A stretch of 64,000 nucleotides of DNA. It comes from Plotosus lineatus. Its lineage: Eukaryota > Chordata > Actinopteri > Siluriformes > Plotosidae. This document shows positions 54,806 through 64,000 of this stretch, piece after piece (the stretch's first letter is position 1; each line of letters starts with the position of its first letter). The DNA lies in assembly GCA_024760905.1 (NCBI GenBank), contig CM045734.1, positions 43,881,064 to 43,945,063 of the forward strand. Direction: 5' to 3'. Made by a program: the position numbers and the translations under genes. The notes under the pieces are model-generated. The model saw only the letters and a list, made by a program, of their open reading frames with translations, searched no databases and was not told the DNA's origin.

Positions 54806-57800
54806 GCGCAATAAAAACCAGAGAATTCAGACAATTCGAGACAAATGAAATGTTCGATGTGGGGTGGGGGGTGGTGGGGGGGTGGAGGGTATTAGGCAAT
54901 GAGGGATGTTGAATGCTATGTGTGTTTATTCGTTCTGTGGTGGGATGGACTGCTATAAATAGCATTTGGGGGCCTGGAGTCAGCACCAAAACAGCGGACA
55001 CTCATTTTACAGCTGTTTTTGGGCTGGGATTAAGAAGCTGAGTGTAAAAATGGAGTGTGTGATGACAATTTTTTTTTTGACTAAACTTGATTAAAAATAA
55101 TTTATATTAATGCGATTCATGCGTGAACCTTCGGAATTCACTTAAAGGCTGAAGCCACACTGTGCACGAGGCTATGTATAAATAACTTAAAGATGTCCGT
55201 AAAACTCCTATATTGCCTTTTCAGCTCCCTATTTTTTCCCTTTTTCCTTTCCTTTCATGTTTTTTTTTTTTTTTTTATCTGTGTGTTTCCCGCTTTTCCT
55301 TCAGTTCCCTCCTTCTGAGCTCATTGGTGTATGGAATGGGTTAAGAATCTGTTTTTCTCATCAGTGGAAAGCTGCACGTGTGAAGAGAGGAAGTCTCTGT
55401 TTTTTACTCATTGACCTCCGTCTCCTGGTGTAGACCTCACATGGCCTTCATCCTGCGTAGTAAGATGACCACTTCGACCCGACTCCATTCATGAACTCCT
55501 AATGAGCATTTGTAGACCTTTAGTTCCATCACTCCCAAACTATAGTCCATTCTTTCGAATTCTCTCGCATCCCTGTCCCTCTCATGCTCCCTCACTGCAG
55601 CTCATGAATAAGCTTTACAGAAATTTAATCCCGTTCCCTGAAGCATCTGTGAGCTGTTTGCAGCCTTAACTCACATGAGGTAATGACATTTCACAGTGTT
55701 GTGAAACGCCCAGCTGCAACACGCCTTACCAGCTGTATCTGATCCCCATGATACGTCCCCCACCCCCTTGAAGACGAAGGCAATCACTGGGTTATTTCAG
55801 GGTCACGGCTGCATAGACATTTCATGCAGGATCACATCGACTGCATTCATGACGAACGTCTTCCACAAGCAAACCTTACAGAAGCGTGTATGCGAAGTCC
55901 CAACTTGTACACGGGTTCAAAATCATTCTGCCTCAGCGCTATCTTTTTGCTTTCAGAAGCGTTAAAGGAGAACGTACGAGTAAGGCTAAACACACCGACT
56001 GATCATGCAAATGTGCCCATGGTGTCCATTGTCTTGCTAACGTCATTCTCAGTGTCACCATGGCGATATCACCCTAGCCTGAAACTGTTGGCGTACAGAC
56101 AGGACTGTTTACGCACGTTTACTACGTCATTGTTCGTAGGTGTGTGTGGTCCTCATAGAATGGACATGAATGCAATAACACACCATGACCTCAGGTAGGA
56201 TCACTGAAACCTTCACTGCAGGGTCAGTCAGTATTCGTATAAGGCATCACAACAGGACTTTTGGATAAACCAATATCTGGCCTGAGAAAGACAATTAAAT
56301 ATTGTTCAGGTGCTAAAAGATTTCCAGACATAGTCTTTGAAGTTATGTTGCTGGAGGACATCTTTAGTCTTTCAAATAGATTTTAATGGGATAAACACAC
56401 ATGTTTGTTAGGCAATTTGGAGAAAAAAAACATTGTGGACCTCACAAACAGATTGTTTTGACCTTTTGTAAGAAAGCACTTTTTATTGGGCTTGTGGTTG
56501 CACAGGTTACATTTGATCGTTTGATCATTTCATAAGTCACATGTTTATAAAAGCCTTAGAATCTTTGTGCCTTTGAAGTCCTTGTATATATCTTCATGCA
56601 TTTTAAACTGCAGACTTGGTTTTGTTTTGTTTTGTTTTCGGCATGATGCAAAACATCACTTGCTGTATCTTATTTTCCTGATGGATAAGACAGTGGGAGG
56701 AGATAGATGGGTGGGGATGGAAAGATTAGATGGACATACAGACAGATAAGAGTAGTAGGGTGGTGAGTTGGTGGATGGATGGATGGATGAATGAATAGAT
56801 AGAAAGGTGGGTGGTGCTGGGTCGGTGGATAGATAGATAGGTAGGTACTTTTCATGGCACATTCACAATATTACTCTGTTTGTTTATATACAAAATGTCA
56901 CAAAATTCCAGAGATTAACTAGTAAAAATTACAATACAGAAATTCCCATATAAACATAATCCCACCCAAATAAGGCTTTAATTAAAACTTACTTTGAATG
57001 ATTTACCAAGATTTTAGAAGGATTTCGTTCAACGCTATCTGGCCTTGTATGAAACATAACTGCACAGCTTGGTGTTATTTGTTAAATTTTAGATGTTCGC
57101 TTTTAGCTTTTGGCTTTCCCAAGTCAACGTATCTTTAGTCTAACACACCACCTCATGGCCAGGACTCAGCCAGGAATTACATGACTGCTTATAACCTTTA
57201 CTGATGGTCATGCTGGCAATGAAAGCCTAATGTAACTAGAATTGTTTACTTAAAATATGATAAAGGTACTTACTGTTTAAGAGCTGTTTAAAACGTATTG
57301 TAATTCAGTCGCATAAGCACAAATATTTCTTGTGTAGTAGATTAATTATTTACATTCTGCCAGCATTTTAGCTAGAATTTCAACATTTACCACCTGTCGC
57401 AACTCGCACTACAGATTGACAGCGTTTACTTTTTGCCTGTCACGTCCCACTTTGTTATTAACTCTGTGAACAGTGGATTGTGTGTGTGTGGTTGGGTGGA
57501 TAATGTATAAGTATTATGTTAGACAGTCAAGGGTCATCAATTGATGAGCACAGACCCGGTAGACATTCAGACAACTATGTCAGCGTGTTTGTTTCTATTT
57601 CGTTTATTATGTATGAATCAATATGTGTCCCAGCCCCAGATGTAACGTTTTAGTTGTAGCTTTAGGAGCATCCCCTGAGCACTACGTCTACCATTATGAA
57701 ACCTGCTGTTTCTCATTGCAATCTTATTATTATTATATTAATTTGTGTGACTGTAAGGTAATGGTTCATTTAATATGTAATTGTACACTTGTTTAGTTTA

Positions 57801-57901
57801 CTTTGAGCAATTTAAGAATCAACCAGCTGCACAAGATTACTTTATCTATGATAACCCAATAAGATCCCAGGTCCCGACATGTGACGGCTTAAGTTTGTTA
57901 T
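54337..57901. other. Least repetitive part of intron 1
   Basis: About 3.5 kb without any recognised transposon, apart from (GT)n at 54772-54800, a T tract near 55260 and GGAT/GATA tetranucleotides at 56690-56845. No exon was recognised. The part at 55320-56200 is GC-richer than its surroundings and free of repeats, which makes it the best place to look for an intronic enhancer, though nothing in the sequence proves one. Confidence 0.4.
56690..56845. repeat. Tetranucleotide repeat (GGAT/GATA, imperfect)
   Basis: Clusters of gatgg, gatag and ggtagg units. Confidence 0.85.
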
Positions 57902-58106
57902 ACTCAAGTACTCATTTGCCAAACTACTTAATCCTATTAGCGTTGCATGTAGGCTGGGTGCTATCTCAGCCAACACTGGGTGAAGGCAGGGTACACCATA
58001 AACAGCTCGGCAGTCCATCGCAGGTCCACCACAATACATTTAGGCACAAATTGGACCAGCCAGCTTGCCTAATGTTTTTGAACTCCGAACCCTCTTGCTG
58101 TTAGGA

Positions 58107-58504
58107 CAGTGCTTCTCACTTACTGTATTTTCTGTGGCACCCCCTCTAGGAAGAAAAAAAACACTTCAGGCCCCCCCCACCACCCCACGAGCGACTATAA
58201 ATAGTATTATTTGTCTAAAAAATTATTAGTACAGTCGGCCCCCTACTTTACGAAATTAAGCGCCTTTTTCGTAACATGGGAGTTTCGTAATTAGGAGGCG
58301 CATTTTACATGTTAAACCCCTAATTCGTTCCAAGGCTTCCAAGACTACCCCATAAACACTTTAAAAATGATAAAAGTACACCAATTTTGTATGAAATGTG
58401 TTAAAAGTAAAATAAAATTTATTAAACCATTTAAACATTTTATTAACATATTAAACCATTTTATTAACATATTTATTAATTAAACCATTATTAAACATTT
58501 TTAT

Positions 58505-58560
<56 letters not shown>

Positions 58561-59939
58561 CGGTGTCTCTCTCTCACACACACACACACGCGCGCACACA
58601 CACACATTTAATGCGTACTGTATTTTGTGTGTATTTTATACATTTTAAATGTTTATTGTGGTGCTGTGAGCCACGCCCACAAGCAGGATGCCTGAGCATT
58701 TCAAGACGTGAAATTCAAAGCGCATTCCCTGCTTGACAGATCGGAGGTCCAAACTGAATGTTAACTTGATTCCTTGAGGGATGCGTCACTTTTATTAAAC
58801 ATTTACTGAATTAAACAACTTAAAAAAAACTAAAGAGTTAAGTCTCCTTCTGTCTCTATCTCTCTCGCGCACGCGCACACTCTCTCTCTCTCTCTCTCTT
58901 TCTCTCACATACACACAAAACACGGGCAGCTGATGGAACAATTCTATTTAAATGTTTAAATGGATGGGATGTTTTATTTAAAGTGGAATTACAGTACCTG
59001 TTTGAAAGATCAGAGGTCCTCATTCAATATTAACTTGCTTCCTTGCGAGATCAGAGGTCTTCTCCCACGGAGCACTCTGTTTTAATATCGCCTCCATCAC
59101 GGTATTTCCGCTTTAAGGTCTCCTTCTGGTTCAATATCGTCCTGATTGTAGAGGGGTTTCGGCGATAACAAAATATAACGCTGCATGAGCAATCTCAAAA
59201 CAAGCCATCAGTCAACTCTCCTTCACACCTGTGACAAACAGGAAGTATGGGTACAGCAAGTATTGTAACGTTCATCCCTCCTAGCCAATCCTGCGGGGCA
59301 GGATGTTGGGAGACAGCCAATGAGAGAGCAACTCGCGCGTCGTGTGAAATTTTGATTGGCGCGTTTGAATTTTGAATGGCTCTTTTCCTAAGAGGAGGTT
59401 GTTTTTGTATCCCGGGGACGAAAACTTAGGAAAATGTTTTTCGTCACCCGGAATTTTCGTACCCAGGGGTTTCGTAAGTAAGGGGCCGACTGTACACCTT
59501 TGCATAACATTGTATGGTTATTAACATTAAAAACAAAAAAAGAAAGAAATAGTTCAACTTACAATAAATAAAAACATAATTAACATTTTTAATCTGTAAC
59601 GAAAAAGATTAAAAGTGCACCAATGTGCCTGAAATAATAATAAAAAAAACATCCTTATTTAAACTCATTTAACTTATTTATGTCTTAATAGCTCAGTCTC
59701 TCTCCACTTTTCTCTTCGTTCCTGTTAGAAATTTTTGTGTTGTTTCTTGAAGGTTTGTTTACTGCACTTCATATTGTTTGCTTGTGCGCAAAACCGCTAC
59801 ACCATAGCGCGACAATGAGAGCACCACTACCAACTACTGGAGTGGAGGTGCAATCACACTTAATTCTCGTACACTATTCCAGAAAAGCATGTTCCCCAGG
59901 GAATCATACCGGGCACGCCCCACTATTTGAGAAGCACTG
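58107..59939. mobile_element. hAT element, 1.83 kb, carrying Tigger-C
   Basis: Ends cagtgcttctcacttactg and the reverse of 'cccactatttgagaagcactg'. Near-exact 8-bp duplication tgttagga / tgttaggt (58099-58106, 59940-59947). No transposase was recognised. Contains the Tigger-C element at 58232-59492. Confidence 0.82.
58232..59492. mobile_element. Tigger-C element, 1.26 kb
   Basis: TA|cagtcggccccctacttta and 'aagtaaggggccgactg'|TA. Interior carries (CA)n at 58507-58557 and (CT)n near 58881, and repeated 'ttaaaccattttattaacat'. Non-coding. Confidence 0.9.
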
Positions 59940-59947
59940 TGTTAGGT

Positions 59948-61210
59948 GGATGTGCTGACCACAACTGTACTGTGCTTCCTAAAATTCATAAAGCGCATAT
60001 AGTCAGTATATACGGAGTAATAAGTCTACATATTAAAGGGTTAAATGTGCTTCTTGATGTGTTAGTGTGAAAATCACCTAAACACGCATCATGATTAACG
60101 ATGAAATGTATTCAGACTTTTCTTTTTAAGCAGTGCCAGAATGCTCAGTTGTGAGGCTGTCATAGCAAACAACATTAAAACGCTCCCAAAAAAGATTTGT
60201 ATGCTAATTTCTATGAACTGCCACCCTCTGCCCAAAACCATAAATATGCCCAGGGTAAGAAACCAGTGTGTTGGATTTTGGCCTGGAGTGACATTGTACT
60301 TCATATACTAGTTCCAGACCCGTCACATCCTGTCGTATCAAGTTGCAGGCAGAATAAATGTCAAATGTTGCCTGATTCATCTCACATTTCTGTGACTTAA
60401 GTATTGTTCTGTTACTGCTTAAGGCAAAATACTTTCTCAAATGTTTAATTCCTACTCTGATCAAAGGTAAATAAGGATGACCTCACAGTAGCCCTTACTG
60501 ACTTGTGTGAACAAACAGCTGTGACCTGGGTTAAAATGCTTTCTTTGGTTTCCTCACATGACAGTTATGCGAGTTATTAACTTTGGTATCCTTAGACAAC
60601 GCAGAAGTACCAGCTCTGACTTGAACCTGTCAGATGTGTGTACTCAGGCAAGTTCTTATTAATACAGGCGAAAAAAAACCTGTAAGTCAAGGCCTACAGT
60701 TTATGCAAAGTTTGATCGATGCCCTTCAAGGGCCCTTTAATTGAAAACATGCAAGAAGAAGCGAGCTCACCTGTCAGAACAATCAGTACATCTGTTCTCC
60801 CCCGGGGAGAGCCAAGGCATTCTGGAAGGGTTCACTCTTGGTGTGTGTCATAAAATGCCAAACGTGTGGTGCAGTCCGAGACCATGAGAATGGTCCTTAT
60901 AGCTGCCGATCCACCCGATACTTTCCGGTGATGTGAGATTAGTGTAGATGATGCGCTGCATGGGCTTGAATGACTTTTTACTTAAAAGTAGAATCCAGAA
61001 AGTGCACCAGATTGAACCTGTGGAAGTTCTTGTTGGTATTAAATCCATCTTCTCATGTTGTTGTTGTCCGTAATGTGGTTACACCAAGACATAGTAATGA
61101 TACTAATCATGTAATTAAACAAAACCCCAAGATGATGACTAATTCCAGCCAGTAAATAAACCCTGTTTTCTCTTTCTCTCTCTCTCTTTTTTTTTATTTT
61201 TATTTTTTCA
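59948..61210. other. No recognised feature before exon 2
   Basis: Distal intron 1 with a strong pyrimidine tract (61170-61209) serving the acceptor at 61211. Confidence 0.45.
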
Positions 61211-61211
61211 G

Positions 61212-61267
61212 GGCGTTGTTCGCTTATGATGGCTTCACCAACAACCTGAAGCTTTTTGATTCTGGAG
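61212..61267 (+). CDS. Drebrin/DBNL-family protein, coding exon 2 (residues 29-48)
   Basis: Completes Trp29 and encodes ALFAYDGFTNNLKLFDSG plus one base of Ala48. Acceptor ttttttcag|G, donor GGAG|gtaaga. In human drebrin the matching stretch is ALYTYE...DDLKL...SGEGGL, and in DBNL ALFTYEGNSND. The exon covers the second strand region of the ADF-H fold. The 56-base length keeps the frame exactly between exons 1 and 3, which is strong evidence that all three are genuine. Confidence 0.92.
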
Positions 61268-61407
61268 GTAAGATCACCTCACTGTGATAATGCGTGCTTT
61301 TTTTTTTTTTTCTTTAATTAATCTTATATTAATTCTGTTCTAAAGCTTTTGTGAATATGTCTTGGATTCTGAATGTGTTCATTAATATTCATGAGTGCAA
61401 TTTTCTC

Positions 61408-61752
61408 ATTCACTCATTTGCTGAACCACTTAAATAGGATTGTTTGAATGGCGAAGCCTATTACAGCCAACGTGAGGCGAAGGCAGGGTACATCCTTTCA
61501 AACTTGCAAGACCAGCACAGGGCCAACACATATTCACATTGACACCTATAGACAATTTGGAACAGCCAGTTTGCCTGATGTGCATTTTTTTGTTTGGACT
61601 GTTGGAGGAAACTAGTGTACCCAGAGAAAACCCACGCAAGCACAGGAAGAGCATGCAAGCTTCACATAGAGACGGCCGAATCAGGAACTCGAACCTATTA
61701 CCTTCTTCGGTGAATCACAGGCGCTAATAGTAGTACCACTGTGCCATCCCTT
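61408..61752 (-). mobile_element. SINE-2, full length, in intron 2
   Basis: Tail 'ctgaaccacttaaataggat', 'gcctattacagccaacgtga', middle 'acaatttggaacagccag', head reversed 'agtaccactgtgccatccc'. Confidence 0.8.
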
Positions 61753-61769
61753 AGCACAATTTTGAAAGA

Positions 61770-62527
61770 CAGTGGTACCTCACTTTACGAAATTAATCCG
61801 TTCCAGAGCCTTTTTCGTAAATTGAACCGCATTTTGCATGTAAAACTCGTGATTCATTCCAAGGCTCTCAATACTACCCCGTAAACCCTTTAAAAATTAT
61901 AACAGTACACCTTTTAAGACCTCTTTCTGCATCAATATCGTACCGATGGTAGACGGGTTTGGCCATATTCCTTTGTGATATCACTCGAGCCCGTTGTTTC
62001 TTCTCACTCACACCTGAAATCACACACGTGTGTGTGTGTGTGTGTGTGTGTGTTGACCATGTCTTCTTAGCAGAGTTATAATCTTACAAGTGTTTATGGA
62101 AAGTTAAAAGCCTGAGTCAAGAAATAAAGCATAAAACAACAGTAACTGTCCTTTACACGAAAAGCATCATGGTAGATTCAGCTCCATAAAGGCAATGGGA
62201 GGTAGCTGCGTCATCCCTCCTAGCCAATGGGATCCCTGTCCACGATGTCAGGTGGACCTGTCCAAGATGGCGCTTGAGTGAAGGTGACATGAACGACAGC
62301 TCAGTTGTTAGCCAATGGGAGGCCAGCAGGGAGGCATATTTAGAACGTCTTTGATGGGAGAGCAGCTCGTGCATTGTTTGAATGTTTGAATGGCACGTTT
62401 GAATTTTTAAGATGGCGCTTTCGTAACGTGAACTTGTTCCGTATACAGAGACAAAAATTTTAGGAAAATGTGTTTCGTAACCTGAATTTTTCGTTGGGTG
62501 AGACTTTCGTAAAGTGAGGTACCACTG
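61770..62527. mobile_element. Tigger-B MITE, 758 bp, in intron 2
   Basis: Ends cagtggtacctcactttacg and its inverse, TA on the right (62528-62529), GA on the left. The interior is a reversed relative of 35905-36908 without the SINE and contains (TG)n at about 62030. Confidence 0.9.
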
Positions 62528-62816
62528 TATAAGAGACTTGCCTGAAGTTGGAAATGGTTCTTGTTCCTGTTATGATGACAGCTTTTGTTATTTTTAAAAA
62601 TGAGATAATAGGAATTATACATATTTACCGAGTATAAGATTGAGTTTAATGCATGTTTAAACAGTTGAGATGGTAATCTGGTGAAAGCAAATGATGCTAA
62701 TCTGAGATTTGTTGAATGATAGGAAACTTTACTTCTTGCCGGAATAATTTGTTCTCTCATGCCTGTTTGTTTTTTGTTTTTTTTTGGTTGTTTGTTTTTT
62801 TTTTTTTCCTCTGCAG

Positions 62817-62929
62817 CTGGAGGCTTGACAGAATTAACCCAGAAGTTTCACACGTCCAAACCCATGTATGGACTGTGCAGGATTGCAGTGCCTGAAGGGG
62901 GTCAGCCACGGATAGTCCTGATCTGCTGG
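62817..62929 (+). CDS. Drebrin/DBNL-family protein, coding exon 3 (residues 48-85)
   Basis: Completes Ala48 and encodes GGLTELTQKFHTSKPMYGLC, RIAVPEGGQPRIVLICW. Acceptor tttcctctgcag|C, donor TGG|gtacgc, leaving phase 0. GGL-x-E-L, KxMYG-x-C and VLI-x-W are landmark residues of the drebrin/Abp1 ADF-H domain; in human drebrin the next residues after the Trp begin VGE. The ADF-H domain is about 130 residues long, so a further exon or two beyond the window must complete it, followed in the family by a charged linker and, in DBNL, a C-terminal SH3 domain. Ile-Cys-Trp in place of the usual Ile-Asn-Trp is a small family variation. Confidence 0.93.
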
Positions 62930-63340
62930 GTACGCTGATTATATAAAAATAAGTGTAATTTAAGATGATCTAAACTGTGGCGTCGGTTCATCACCCCATT
63001 CACCAGATTTTGTGTCTAAAACTGGATTTTAATACGGTATAACACAGCCTGATTGCTATAACGCCTCAAAACTTGGATTTAGTCCCACACTACTTGTGTG
63101 AGATCACCTTCAGTTATTTTCATTGGATGTAGTTCTTTACTGCTCTGATCCCATTGGTCTGTCGTCAGGGTGTGAGGCTCATGGAGTTCCACATTGGGTG
63201 ATAACGAAAGATCTTTGGAAAGCCTGTTTTTGTTTTTAAGGAGGGGTGTGTGTGTGAGGGTCCTGTTGATGAGATATGTCAATGGGTTTCTCCCAACAAA
63301 AGAGCTTTGCCCCCAGACAGCTTGTAACTAAAGGAGCTCC

Positions 63341-63398
<58 letters not shown>

Positions 63399-63743
63399 TA
63401 TACACTCAGTTCTGCAAAGCATGCTGGGAACCTTCCCAGTAACCTCCTCAACACTGGTTGCCAGGACAACAAGACAGGAATGCTGTGTTTGAGGTCAGAG
63501 GTGGCATCTGTAGCCAGTCATGCAATACAGAGACGAAGGACTAGTGTCTTTGGTGACCTGTTAAAAGGAGCAGTTGAAAACATTGTGTACCAAATAACTG
63601 CATATACATTAATAATGTGTTTGAATCTTAACAAAAAAAAACAATTCCGATTCATTTAACAAAACTTTTTTTTTTTCAATTTTCTGCAATTTAGTGTATT
63701 CAGTAATTTGTACTGTTTTTGTTTAGCTTCTTAGTTAGTGCAG
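62930..63743 (+). other. Start of intron 3
   Basis: Begins gtacgc. Contains (CA)n at 63342-63393. No further exon of the gene was recognised before the window ends. Confidence 0.7.
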
Positions 63744-64000
63744 TCTTCTTCTTCTTTTCCTTTCGGCTGTTCCCTTCAGAGGTCGCCACAGCAAATCATC
63801 TGCCTCCATCTCTCCCTATCCTCTGCATCTTCTCTTACACCAACTACCTTCATGTCCGCCTTCACCACATCCATAAATCTCCTCTTTGGTCTTCCTCTGG
63901 GCCTTCTGCCTGGTAGTTCCAACCTCAGCATCCTACTACCAATATACTCACTATCCCTCCTCTGTACATGTCCAAACCATCTCAATCTAGCCTCTCTGAC
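63744..64000 (-). mobile_element. RTE-clade LINE, 3' end, continuing past the window
   Basis: Tail 'cttcttttcctttcggctg', then the end of the ORF on the minus strand (SEYIGSRMLRLELPGRRPRG ... CGDL). It is cut by the window edge, so its full length is unknown. Confidence 0.88.

Larger units (their letters stand above)
57902..59985 (-). mobile_element. SINE-2 split by a hAT element
   Basis: Tail and middle at 57902-58106 ('gctatctcagccaacactgg' to 'ccctcttgctgttagg') and head at 59940-59985 ('gttaggtggatgtgctgacc'). They join in register across the insertion. Confidence 0.75.
18330..61211 (+). other. Intron 1 of the drebrin-family gene, about 42.9 kb
   Basis: Bounded by gtacag and a T-rich acceptor ending ttttttcag. 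The phase carries two bases of Trp29. It contains most of the transposons in the window and no exon of another gene that I could recognise. Long first introns often hold enhancers, but no specific element is shown here. Confidence 0.85.
61268..62816 (+). other. Intron 2 of the drebrin-family gene, 1549 bp
   Basis: gtaaga to ctctgcag. It is mostly transposon: SINE-2 at 61408-61750 and Tigger-B at 61770-62527. Confidence 0.88.

Overview
The window is teleost fish nuclear DNA: AT-rich, about 64 kb, almost entirely non-coding and crowded with fish-type transposons (a Rex3 retrotransposon, other RTE-clade LINE ends, tRNA-derived SINEs with L2-like tails, Tc1, Tigger and hAT DNA transposons) and microsatellites. 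Which teleost cannot be told from the sequence.

One host gene is securely visible: a drebrin / drebrin-like (DBN1/DBNL) family actin-binding protein on the + strand. Its first three coding exons lie at 18244-18329, 61212-61267 and 62817-62929 and encode the first 85 residues, most of an N-terminal ADF-homology (cofilin-type) actin-binding domain. Reading frame and splice sites agree at every junction. Intron 1 is about 42.9 kb, intron 2 about 1.5 kb, and intron 3 runs off the window.

Layout: 1-18.0 kb is upstream flank with many SINEs, a Tc1 remnant between two Tigger MITE halves, two hAT elements and a doubtful 35-44 codon reading frame at about 5.2 kb (minus). 18.0-18.33 kb holds the likely promoter and exon 1. 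18.33-61.2 kb is intron 1, packed with nested insertions: hAT elements (23.1, 25.7, 29.5, 58.1 kb), RTE/Rex3 LINE copies (24.4-25.5, 30.3-31.4, 33.6-35.4, 40.4, 51.5 kb), five kinds of Tigger-type elements (20.1, 32.0, 35.6, 42.8, 49.2, 51.4, 58.2 kb), an unusual TTCCG-rich inverted-repeat element (45.7-46.8 kb) and a 103-bp-arm foldback (40.1 kb). The stretch 54.3-57.9 kb is the least repetitive. 61.2-64 kb holds exons 2 and 3 and the start of intron 3, ending inside another RTE LINE copy.

Local names used here: SINE-1 is the most frequent family (about 18 copies); one tRNA-like head and body is joined to different 3' tails (A: RTE-LINE/DANA-like; B: L2-like; C: a single unmatched tail). SINE-2 is a DANA/HE1-like head with an L2-like tail. 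SINE-3, SINE-4 and SINE-5 are less frequent tRNA-headed repeats. Several insertions have intact target-site duplications, so the order of insertion can be read directly. No virus-derived gene, toxin gene, CRISPR array or prokaryotic operon was seen.
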